Both the position numbers and the translations under genes were made by a program. The notes beneath the pieces were generated by a model. The model made no database searches. It worked only from the letters and a program-made list of their open reading frames with translations, and was not told the DNA's origin. 64,000 nucleotides of DNA, taken from contig NZ_BOSG01000001.1 of NCBI RefSeq assembly GCF_018403225.1, forward strand, positions 992,001 through 1,056,000. Reading direction: 5' to 3'. This document shows, piece after piece, positions 50,039-57,444 of the stretch. This DNA comes from Paenibacillus sp. J23TS9 (GTDB lineage: Bacteria; Bacillota; Bacilli; Paenibacillales; Paenibacillaceae). Within the stretch, counting starts at the first letter, position 1. Each line of letters starts with the position of its first letter.

Positions 50039-51094
50039 TTGGATGATAAACAGTTAATAAATGAAGAGATGAATATTGAAACATCCCGGTTCATATGCAC
50101 GGCCAACCATGGCTTTGCACCTTATGCACAGGAAGAGCTGCGCCGGAAGTTCGGCAAGCTCAAAAGTAAAACCTTGATATCGGGTGAAGTTTTCCTGGCC
50201 ACCTTCTTTGAGGATGCGGACAGAGCTGTGGACATGATCGTCACCAATCCTCCGATTTTCCTGCGCCATATCCAGCCGGTTCAGCTCGAGCTGAATGCAG
50301 GTACTGAAGAGTCATACTCGCAAATGGTTCAATACTTGAACCGTCAAGATAAGCTGCATGGCACAAAACTGTCAGTGCAAGTACGTAAAGCCGATGACAG
50401 CGTACGGGAAGAAAGTGCGGGACAGCTCCGTGATAAGCTTCAGGAGATGCTCGCCGAATTGAACGCCGAATTTGTTGTTCGCGATGCGGAGTGGGTCATT
50501 TCTGTGTTTGCAGCCGAAGATATGTTGTATATTGGCGTGTCGGAACCCGTGAATAATCTGTCTGACTGGAGCGGTGGCGCCATCCGGTTTCAGCGTGAAG
50601 ACGGCCAAATATCACGTGCCAAGTTCAAGCTTCTGGAGGCAGAACAAAGCTTTGGGATTGATTTTGCTGCCTTTGATAAGGGCATTGACATCGGCGCGGC
50701 GCCTGGAGGCTGGACTTCGTTTTTGCTGGAACGAGGGCTGCGTGTGACCGCGGTTGACCCTGCCTTTATGCATGAGTCGCTGCAAGACCATCCGGCATTA
50801 AGAATTTTCAAGAAAAATGCTTCCGAAGTGCGTTTCCGTGACAGTGAATTTGATCTGCTTGTTTGTGATATGAGCTGGAGTCCAAAACAGATGGTTAAGC
50901 TGGTAACGGAGCTGCTGCCGAGTCTAAGACCAGGTGGCACGGCGGTAGTTACGGTTAAGCTGATGCATAAAAAGCCAATGGCGCTCATTGATGATGTTAT
51001 TTCTTCATTTGAAGATGCCAATATGCAGATCCAACGGGCAAAACAGCTGTTTCATAACCGTGACGAAATCACTTTGTATATGATTAAATATTAA
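50039..51094 (+). CDS. FtsJ/RlmM-like SAM-dependent methyltransferase
   Basis: This 351-residue protein has an N-terminal THUMP-like part (FICTANHGFAPYAQEELRRKFGKLKS) and a C-terminal Rossmann domain with GIDIGAAPGGWTSFLLERGLRVTAVDPA, LLVCDMSWSP and VVTVKLMHKKP, placing the K-D-K residues of 2'-O-RNA methyltransferases. It resembles RlmM, which modifies 23S rRNA, but target specificity is unproven. The start is TTG 50039, 9 nt after GGAGGG. It ends the receiver-thioredoxin-ABC operon. Confidence 0.87.
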   Translation: MDDKQLINEEMNIETSRFICTANHGFAPYAQEELRRKFGKLKSKTLISGEVFLATFFEDADRAVDMIVTNPPIFLRHIQPVQLELNAGTEESYSQMVQYLNRQDKLHGTKLSVQVRKADDSVREESAGQLRDKLQEMLAELNAEFVVRDAEWVISVFAAEDMLYIGVSEPVNNLSDWSGGAIRFQREDGQISRAKFKLLEAEQSFGIDFAAFDKGIDIGAAPGGWTSFLLERGLRVTAVDPAFMHESLQDHPALRIFKKNASEVRFRDSEFDLLVCDMSWSPKQMVKLVTELLPSLRPGGTAVVTVKLMHKKPMALIDDVISSFEDANMQIQRAKQLFHNRDEITLYMIKY

Positions 51095-51146
51095 TGTCGT
51101 AAATTATTTTTTTAGCGATTTTAGAGTGATGCTATTAAAATAGTGC

Positions 51147-51176
51147 TTTACACAGATATTACCATTGCTCTATAAT
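51147..51176 (+). promoter_or_regulatory. Promoter of the kinase/Tad-like operon
   Basis: TTTACA and TATAAT are separated by 18 bp. Transcription would start near 51183, leaving a leader of about 118 nt before the kinase start codon. No alternative promoter fits between the following T-tract and the ribosome site. Confidence 0.7.
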
Positions 51177-51202
51177 GATACCAAATTAACCAGATGATAA
51201 AT

Positions 51203-51277
51203 AAAGGGAAAGCATCCCGGTGCATGGCTTTACGGATAACCGTAATAGTCATCTCCAGGAGTGCTTTCCTTTTTTTT
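51203..51277 (+). terminator. Long leader hairpin with T-tract (terminator/attenuator candidate)
   Basis: A 12-bp outer stem (AAAGGGAAAGCA with TGCTTTCCTTTT) encloses an internal loop and a 12-bp inner stem (51224-51235 with 51240-51252, one bulged base) capped by ATAA. Eight T residues run 51270-51277. It has the form of an intrinsic terminator placed between the promoter at 51147 and the first gene of the operon. Confidence 0.75.
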
Positions 51278-51300
51278 GTCTTGAAAGTGAGGGGACGAGA

Positions 51301-52773
51301 ATGGATCATCCTTCCAAACTGCTTATCGGACTGACGATTGGGGGGAGATATGAGATTGTCCGGAAGATTGGAGAAGGCGGCATGAGCCATGTGTATCTTG
51401 CAGAGGATTTGAAGCTGCCTGGCAAGTTGTGGGCTGTTAAGGAAAGTGTCGTTGATCCACAACATTACTGCAGCATAAGGGATGAAGCGAAGCTTCTAAT
51501 TTCTCTTAGTCATGTCAGACTTCCAAGGATTGTAGATTTTTTTCCTCCTGACAATGATGGATATTCGTATCTGGTAATGGATTATATTCAGGGAATTACG
51601 CTTGAGAAGTATTTTAGCGGGTATAGAGGCAAGGTTCCTGTAGATTCCATCCTTCAACTGGCGGATCAGCTGCTGGAGGTGCTGGGTTACTTACATACAC
51701 ATGATCCGGTTATTATTTTCAGAGATTTGAAGCCGTCAAATATTATGCTTACGGAACAGCTGGAGCTAAGACTCATTGATTTTGGGATTGCCCGAAATTA
51801 CAAACATGAGCAGACGCAGGACACGGTTAAATTGGGGACGATCGGCTTCGCGGCACCAGAGCAATATGGTTCCGGACAGAGTGATGCAAGGTCTGATTTG
51901 TATGGCCTGGGTGCTCTGCTGCTTTATCTGTCCACTGCAGGAGCATATAGTGAGTGGTCGGATAGGGCTGAGAAATATATTCGTCCCGATCTACCGCGCA
52001 GGCTGATTCCGGTGATACGCAAGCTTCTACAGTTAGCTCCAGATAACCGCTATGCGTCGGCAAATGAAGTTCGTAAGGAATTGGCTTCGGCAGTAAGACA
52101 GAAGTCAGTACCGGAAGCGAGACGGGGAAAAGATATCGCCGGAAGAACCAGTACACAGGTGATCGCAGTGATGGGAGCGAGCGGTGGCACGGGTACAACG
52201 CATACTGCCATTGCGATTAGTCATTTCCTGGCACGGTGTCACAGCAAGGTCGCACTTGTTGAAATGAATGTAAGATCTCCGGCCTTTCGGAGAATTCAGC
52301 ATATTGTGAATGGGGATGGCGGGGGCAGCCGCAAGTTTGAAGTGCAGGGGGTGGATTACTGGAGGCAGACGGCAAGAGCTGATGTCATCACCCTGTTATC
52401 TGGGAGCTACAACTATGTAGTGATCGATTTGGGAACTTACCGGGAGAAAGAGCGTTTGGAAGAGTTTCTTAGGGCAGATATTCCCATAATTATTTCTTCG
52501 GGTGCGGAATGGCGTCAGCAGGATGTGATGGATATGGTCCACAGCCTGTCGAGATACCCACAGCAGAAGTGGATGTATTTTCTGCCGCTTGCCCAAACGG
52601 ATGCTGTCCAAAGGCTGCGCAAGCAGTTAAACACATCTCAGGTATTTTCACTTCCGCTTCAAATGGATCCTTTTGATCAAAGTGAGGAAATGGATCGAGC
52701 GTTAAACCGTATTTTTCAAGGCGTATTGTCAGGGGTCGAGCGTAGAAGAAGATTCAGGTTCGGACTCAGCTGA
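51301..52773 (+). CDS. Serine/threonine kinase fused to a TadZ/CpaE-like P-loop domain
   Basis: This 490-residue protein has a kinase at about residues 17-260: glycine loop IGEGGMSHV (23-31), Lys47 in WAVKE, catalytic loop FRDLKPSN (R141-D142, with Phe in place of the usual His), D160-F-G and APEQYG. The C-terminal domain (from about 285) starts VIAVMGASGGTGTTHTAIAI, a MinD/TadZ-like P-loop in which the usual Lys before TT is replaced by Thr, then VVIDLG and a late PIIISSGAEWRQQ. It probably senses a signal and controls the secretion genes that follow. GAGGGG precedes ATG 51301. Confidence 0.85.
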   Translation: MDHPSKLLIGLTIGGRYEIVRKIGEGGMSHVYLAEDLKLPGKLWAVKESVVDPQHYCSIRDEAKLLISLSHVRLPRIVDFFPPDNDGYSYLVMDYIQGITLEKYFSGYRGKVPVDSILQLADQLLEVLGYLHTHDPVIIFRDLKPSNIMLTEQLELRLIDFGIARNYKHEQTQDTVKLGTIGFAAPEQYGSGQSDARSDLYGLGALLLYLSTAGAYSEWSDRAEKYIRPDLPRRLIPVIRKLLQLAPDNRYASANEVRKELASAVRQKSVPEARRGKDIAGRTSTQVIAVMGASGGTGTTHTAIAISHFLARCHSKVALVEMNVRSPAFRRIQHIVNGDGGGSRKFEVQGVDYWRQTARADVITLLSGSYNYVVIDLGTYREKERLEEFLRADIPIIISSGAEWRQQDVMDMVHSLSRYPQQKWMYFLPLAQTDAVQRLRKQLNTSQVFSLPLQMDPFDQSEEMDRALNRIFQGVLSGVERRRRFRFGLS

Positions 52774-52791
52774 TTCGTGTGAGAGAGGAGA

Positions 52792-53922
52792 ATGAAAAGG
52801 TACATGTCCAAGCTGAGACAGCGAACAAAACAATTGCTTTATGCCGGATTGGCGGGTGCCGCTGTAATGGGTGTCGTATTTGCAGGCTATGCCGTGATCA
52901 GCAGTATGCAGCATCATACCAGGGAAAACAGCATCAAGCACGATTATGAGCAGCAGATTACGAGGCTGGAGCAGGCGCAGTTGGATGAGGAAAAAAAGAT
53001 GGCTTCCAGTTGGGTACTCGCTCGAGATGTTCAAGCTGGCGACGTCATTTCAGTGAAGGATCTTGTGCAGGTTAAGCTGCCTCAGGGAGCGGCTCCGGTC
53101 AATCTAGTTCAAAGCAGTGAGGCAAGTGGAATGAAGATCGCCAAGATTGATTTGAAAAAAGGTACTGCATTAACAGTTGCAATGATTTATGAACAGGAGC
53201 CTTTGCTGGCGGATCTCAGGAACAGAGAATTACAGGCGATAGCCCTGCCTTCCAATTTGCATGAGCATGATGTTGTAGATGTGCGAGTCCAGTTTCCTAC
53301 AGGACAGGACTACATCGTTTTATCCAAGAAGAAAATTGATAAGCTGGTCAATCCGGCAATGTGGATTACGATGACGGAGCAGGAAATTCTGTCATTATCC
53401 AGCGCTATGGTTGACGCTTACCTGCATGATGCCAAGCTGTATGCTGTTACTTATGTTGAACCGGAAATGCAGGATAAAGCTATACCGACGTATCCAGTCA
53501 ATAAAGAGGTGCTGAAGCTGATTGACAGTGATCCGAATATTGTAAAGAAAGCGGAACAAAAGCTGTCTGAAGCTGTACGTGTCTCCCTTGAAAAAGACTT
53601 AACTGCAGTATCAGGCTCCGGAAAGACAAACCAGGGATTTGCAGATTCAGAGTTTGCACCAACGTATCAAAGCGGAGGGGTAAACTCGGGTCATAACTCG
53701 GAGTCCACCATTTCCGGATTTACTTTTGAAGATTTAAAACAAGAAGGCGGATCGACAGTTACTAGTAATGAAACAGAAAATAAGACTGAAATGGCCAATC
53801 CGGGACCTGCTACTTCTGAAAAGGATACTTTTTCCTGGGGGGAGTCTCAGGACAACAAGCTGCTTGAAAAAAGTATGAACGAAAATCAGACCGAGCGAGA
53901 GGTGCCCTCTACTCAGCCATGA
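52792..53922 (+). CDS. SAF-domain protein (CpaB/RcpC-like)
   Basis: This 376-residue protein has an N-terminal membrane helix (about residues 20-40, LLYAGLAGAAVMGVVFAGYAVI), a short coiled segment, then a SAF domain (SSWVLARDVQAGDVISVKDLVQVKLP...KIAKIDLKKGTALTVAMIYE) and a RcpC-like continuation (LQAIALPSNLHEHDVVDVRVQF). The C-terminus (about 275-376) is a Ser/Gly/Glu-rich disordered tail. In Tad systems such proteins help assemble the pilus on the outer side of the membrane. AGAGGAG lies just before ATG 52792, and ATG 52804 is an alternative. Confidence 0.8.
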   Translation: MKRYMSKLRQRTKQLLYAGLAGAAVMGVVFAGYAVISSMQHHTRENSIKHDYEQQITRLEQAQLDEEKKMASSWVLARDVQAGDVISVKDLVQVKLPQGAAPVNLVQSSEASGMKIAKIDLKKGTALTVAMIYEQEPLLADLRNRELQAIALPSNLHEHDVVDVRVQFPTGQDYIVLSKKKIDKLVNPAMWITMTEQEILSLSSAMVDAYLHDAKLYAVTYVEPEMQDKAIPTYPVNKEVLKLIDSDPNIVKKAEQKLSEAVRVSLEKDLTAVSGSGKTNQGFADSEFAPTYQSGGVNSGHNSESTISGFTFEDLKQEGGSTVTSNETENKTEMANPGPATSEKDTFSWGESQDNKLLEKSMNENQTEREVPSTQP

Positions 53923-53977
53923 CCAGGATGTAAACATCATCGATCCAAAGCAATAGTGGAAAGGAGCAGGATAGGGT

Positions 53978-54694
53978 TTGAACACATGGATTTTTGCCGG
54001 CTTATGTGACAAGAGTGAGACCTTAATGTATGTATGCAAAATACTGGTCTCCAGCAATTACAGTGTGCTGTTGGTGGATGCGACGGATAAAAGAAAATAT
54101 CCATTTTATATCGGGCAGCTCGATGAGCAGCTGTTAATTACGGAATTTGCAGGATTTGATGTTGCATGCGGATTTGATGATGTGGTCAGCCTTAACGCTT
54201 ATTTGCAGATCACAGGCAGCAGCTTGGAGAACTATGATTATGTCATCTATGATCTGGAGCTTCCGGATTTTTGTCCACCGAGAGTATGGAGAGAGGCTTC
54301 TGCGTTAGTTTGGGTTACTGACTATGAGATATGGACGTTGGAAAAGGGAAGCATGTGGCTGCAGGAAGCTGTTAAACGCAACTTTGCTGAAGGTACGGAG
54401 CCAGAAATGTTTAAATTGATCGTCCGAGCCGTGGATGAGTGGTACGCTACATCCTACCTCGACGGGTATTTTAATCACCTGCCGGTATGTTGGAAAGAGG
54501 AGCCGATTGTTATTCCATGGAATGAGCTTGATCTGTCACTAAAGCTGCGGAATGAGCACACAAAAAGGGTCCAGATGAAGCCGTTAACCAGGGGATTTAA
54601 GAAAAATCTGTGCCAGCTAGTTCAAATGATTACCGAATGGGATCAAAAACAGATCAATCGCGCACTGCGGGTTGCGGAGAGGAGAAAAGCATGA
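53978..54694 (+). CDS. TadZ-like protein lacking a P-loop (unknown function)
   Basis: This 238-residue cytoplasmic protein begins MNTWIFAGLCDKSETLMYVC and ILVSSNYSVLLVDATDKRKYPFYI, resembling the start of a MinD/TadZ fold, with VIYDLELPD where the Walker B Asp would be. There is no GxGKT loop, so it should not hydrolyse ATP. A role as a polar localisation or adaptor protein for the secretion machine is possible. It uses a TTG start with AAGGAG 11 nt upstream and overlaps the next gene by 4 bp. Confidence 0.65.
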   Translation: MNTWIFAGLCDKSETLMYVCKILVSSNYSVLLVDATDKRKYPFYIGQLDEQLLITEFAGFDVACGFDDVVSLNAYLQITGSSLENYDYVIYDLELPDFCPPRVWREASALVWVTDYEIWTLEKGSMWLQEAVKRNFAEGTEPEMFKLIVRAVDEWYATSYLDGYFNHLPVCWKEEPIVIPWNELDLSLKLRNEHTKRVQMKPLTRGFKKNLCQLVQMITEWDQKQINRALRVAERRKA

Positions 54695-55536
54695 GCAAAG
54701 TCGTCTTTTGGAGTCCCCTACAGGGAGGCAGCGGAAATTCCGCACATGCATCTGCGGCTGCCATAAGTATAGGGATGGAATATCGATTGAAGCTGCTTTT
54801 AGCACATGGAGGCATGGCGAAGGATAGGGTAGAAGGAGCTTTTCAAACGGGAGCGTATGCATTGGATCATTCTTTGATTTCCTTTCAGGATCATGGTATG
54901 GACGCACTTGAGAGACTTTGCCTGAACCGCAGATTAACCCGTGACAATATACGGGATTACACACTGCCACTACTTCCTGAAAGACTGGACTTGGTCCAAG
55001 GAAATGCAAAACCGGAAGGAACGATGCCCGGATACCGGAAGGAGCTGCTCCAGTCCATATGTGCTGTTGCAAACCAGAGTTATGATCTTGTTTTGGCAGA
55101 CGCGGGCTGCGGTATTCCGAAGGATGGAAGCGGTGACCAAGCGCTGCTGGAAACAGCCGATTTAATCGTAGTTAGTCTGAATCAGTGTATTGAAGGTTTG
55201 GATTTATTTTTTAAGGATGGAGGCCGCCCGCCAGTGATTAACGAAAAACCGTATATTTTGGTGTTGGGCCGGTACGATAAGTACTCTCATTGTACACTGA
55301 ATAACGTGAAAAGAAGATTTGGCTACAAAGGAACGATTCATGGGATTCCATACACGACGGATTTCTTGGATGCATGGAATATGCGAAGTGTCCTGCCGTT
55401 CTTACAGCGCAGCCGTAATCTGAACAACCGTCAGCCTTCGGCAGCATTTCTGGAGAGTATCCGGTCATTGAACAAGGATATTTTAACTCAGCTGGATATG
55501 ACCTCCGTACTAAAGCTGGTGGAAAGGGGGGCATAA
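54691..55536 (+). CDS. MinD/TadZ-like protein with degenerate P-loop
   Basis: This 281-residue protein has a P-loop-like start, FWSPLQGGSGNSAHASAAAI, in which GGSGNSAH replaces GGVGKTTT; both Lys residues of the deviant Walker A are missing. LVLADAGCGIP and LIVVSLNQ occupy the Walker B and switch positions. ATP hydrolysis is doubtful; a TadZ-like scaffold role is suggested by the adjacent secretion ATPase. ATG 54691 follows GGAGAGGAG and overlaps the previous stop (ATGA); the next gene begins directly after this stop. Confidence 0.72.
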   Translation: MSKVVFWSPLQGGSGNSAHASAAAISIGMEYRLKLLLAHGGMAKDRVEGAFQTGAYALDHSLISFQDHGMDALERLCLNRRLTRDNIRDYTLPLLPERLDLVQGNAKPEGTMPGYRKELLQSICAVANQSYDLVLADAGCGIPKDGSGDQALLETADLIVVSLNQCIEGLDLFFKDGGRPPVINEKPYILVLGRYDKYSHCTLNNVKRRFGYKGTIHGIPYTTDFLDAWNMRSVLPFLQRSRNLNNRQPSAAFLESIRSLNKDILTQLDMTSVLKLVERGA

Positions 55537-57444
55537 ATGATCTCCGGAACGATCATGAACATACTGCTGATCGCGGTAATTGTTCTTTTCGCAGGTCTGC
55601 TCGTTTATGTGAAATGGTTGGATTATCGTCGCCCTGCCTTGAACGCAAATATCTCAGCTGGACAATATTCGATAGAGAAAATGACAGAGTTCGTGAAGGA
55701 GACGCTGCATGAGCTGACACACAGCCAACTAACCGATCTGGGTCTTCATGAGGAAGAGTATAAGAGGAGGCTGAATAAGCGGAGTGAGCTTCGCAAGGCA
55801 TTAAAGGCGTGTATCTCCGGTGATTTGCATGAGAAGCAGTATGTTAAACAGTTCATGGGGGATCTGCTTGTCAGGAGTTTTGGTTTAACGGAGGAACATA
55901 TAAATGAAGTCATTCCATTTGAAGATATGGGACACTTAACATCACAGGATCAGTTTGAAATTATTTTCTACTTATACCAGAAGCAATATGGACAGGAAGC
56001 ATTGTCGCAGCTATTTGAAAATTATGGATTAGCAGATCCTCGCATCATTGACGGTTATGGGGAACAGCCAGTATACGCAGTGACTGCTGAGGATATTGAG
56101 CGGATTTTCATGTCGGAGTTAGACTGTGGAAGCTTAACTTTTACCGAAAAGTTGGATATTGTCGTGCAGCGGATTTATCAGCAATATAAAGGTTTTTCAG
56201 TAGTAGACGATTTGCGGGATCAGCGCATCGATGGAATCAGCGGAGGTGTTAATGGCATTTTAACAGATGATGGAATACCGGATACATATGGAAATCACAA
56301 ATATTCACTGCCCTTATTGTACGAGGATGAACATCACAAGCCTTTTACTGCATCCGAGAGCGTTTGGGTTTTTTATAAAGGGAAATCGGTACATATGGCT
56401 TTTCTATCTTTCGGTTCGGAGCTGGAGCTGAAGCGAGTCTGTCAAAACATTTATAAGTACAACCATCCCGGGCAGCTGTCTGAATCCAATGGTTATAAAG
56501 TCAATGAAATGAAAGACGGCTCACGTGTCGTCGTTGTCCGACCTCCGTTTGCTGAATCCTGGGCTTTTTTTGTACGCAAGTTTGATATTCCGAATGCCTC
56601 TCTCCAGCAGCTGGTGACCGGGGAGAACGCCGAGCTTCCGATTGAACTGCTTAGCTATCTGATGAAAGGAAGCCGGATTACAGCCATAACCGGTGCACAG
56701 GGTTCGGGTAAAACAACGCTGCTCATGGCCATGGTAGAGCATATCGACCCCACATTTACTTTACGTGTCCAGGAAATGGCCTTTGAGCTCCATTTGCGTA
56801 AAATTTACAGCCGGAGAAACATTCTGTCTTTTCGTGAAACAGAACGGATATCGGGCCAAGAGGGATTGGATTTGCAAAAGAAAACGGACGGAACGGTCAA
56901 TATTCTGGGTGAAGTGGCGAGTGACGAGGTCGCTGCATGGATGATTCAAATGTCTCAGGTAGCCAGCTTGTTTACTATATTCACCCACCATGCCAAGACA
57001 TTTCGTGACCTCGTCTATTCGCTGCGGAATTCACTGCTGAAGACTGGTGTGTTCCACAATGAGTTTATCGCTGAGGAACAGGTCATACAGGTCATAAACT
57101 TTGATATTCATATGAAAAGGGATGTGGATGGCAGACGGTACATTGAAAGGATCACAGAGTGTATACCCATCGGGAATGATCCCATTTTAGAGAGGAAGAT
57201 GCATGGGGAGGGCACAATCGAGCAATTGTTGGGCGAACTCCTGGAGCTTCAATACGAATCAAGGCAGAAAGCGGAGCGATATGTTTCACGTAATATTGTG
57301 GAGTATCGGGATGGGAAATATGTCGCAGTTGAACCGATTTCCGGCGGGAATGCCTTTGAAATGGCAGAACAGATGGGGATCGATGACGCGAATAGGTTTC
57401 ATGAGTTTTTGAATCATCATTGGAGCGGTCCATATGAATATTAA
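55537..57444 (+). CDS. Membrane-anchored secretion ATPase (TadA/CpaF-like)
   Basis: This 635-residue protein has an N-terminal membrane helix (IMNILLIAVIVLFAGLLVYVKWL), which is uncommon for CpaF-type ATPases, then a helical N-domain, and the catalytic domain with Walker A GAQGSGKTTLLMAM (about residues 386-394), an Asp-box-like LRVQEMAFEL and Walker B-like VNILGEVASDEVAAWMIQM and THHAKTFRDLVYSLRNSL. It should power assembly through the next gene's membrane platform, with which it overlaps by 11 bp. Confidence 0.85.
   Translation: MISGTIMNILLIAVIVLFAGLLVYVKWLDYRRPALNANISAGQYSIEKMTEFVKETLHELTHSQLTDLGLHEEEYKRRLNKRSELRKALKACISGDLHEKQYVKQFMGDLLVRSFGLTEEHINEVIPFEDMGHLTSQDQFEIIFYLYQKQYGQEALSQLFENYGLADPRIIDGYGEQPVYAVTAEDIERIFMSELDCGSLTFTEKLDIVVQRIYQQYKGFSVVDDLRDQRIDGISGGVNGILTDDGIPDTYGNHKYSLPLLYEDEHHKPFTASESVWVFYKGKSVHMAFLSFGSELELKRVCQNIYKYNHPGQLSESNGYKVNEMKDGSRVVVVRPPFAESWAFFVRKFDIPNASLQQLVTGENAELPIELLSYLMKGSRITAITGAQGSGKTTLLMAMVEHIDPTFTLRVQEMAFELHLRKIYSRRNILSFRETERISGQEGLDLQKKTDGTVNILGEVASDEVAAWMIQMSQVASLFTIFTHHAKTFRDLVYSLRNSLLKTGVFHNEFIAEEQVIQVINFDIHMKRDVDGRRYIERITECIPIGNDPILERKMHGEGTIEQLLGELLELQYESRQKAERYVSRNIVEYRDGKYVAVEPISGGNAFEMAEQMGIDDANRFHEFLNHHWSGPYEY

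Noticed and set aside
51203-51277. Known c-di-GMP or T-box leader
   Set aside because: The hairpin lacks the conserved elements of c-di-GMP-I/II riboswitches and the T-box AGGGTGG sequence, so only an unnamed attenuator is proposed.
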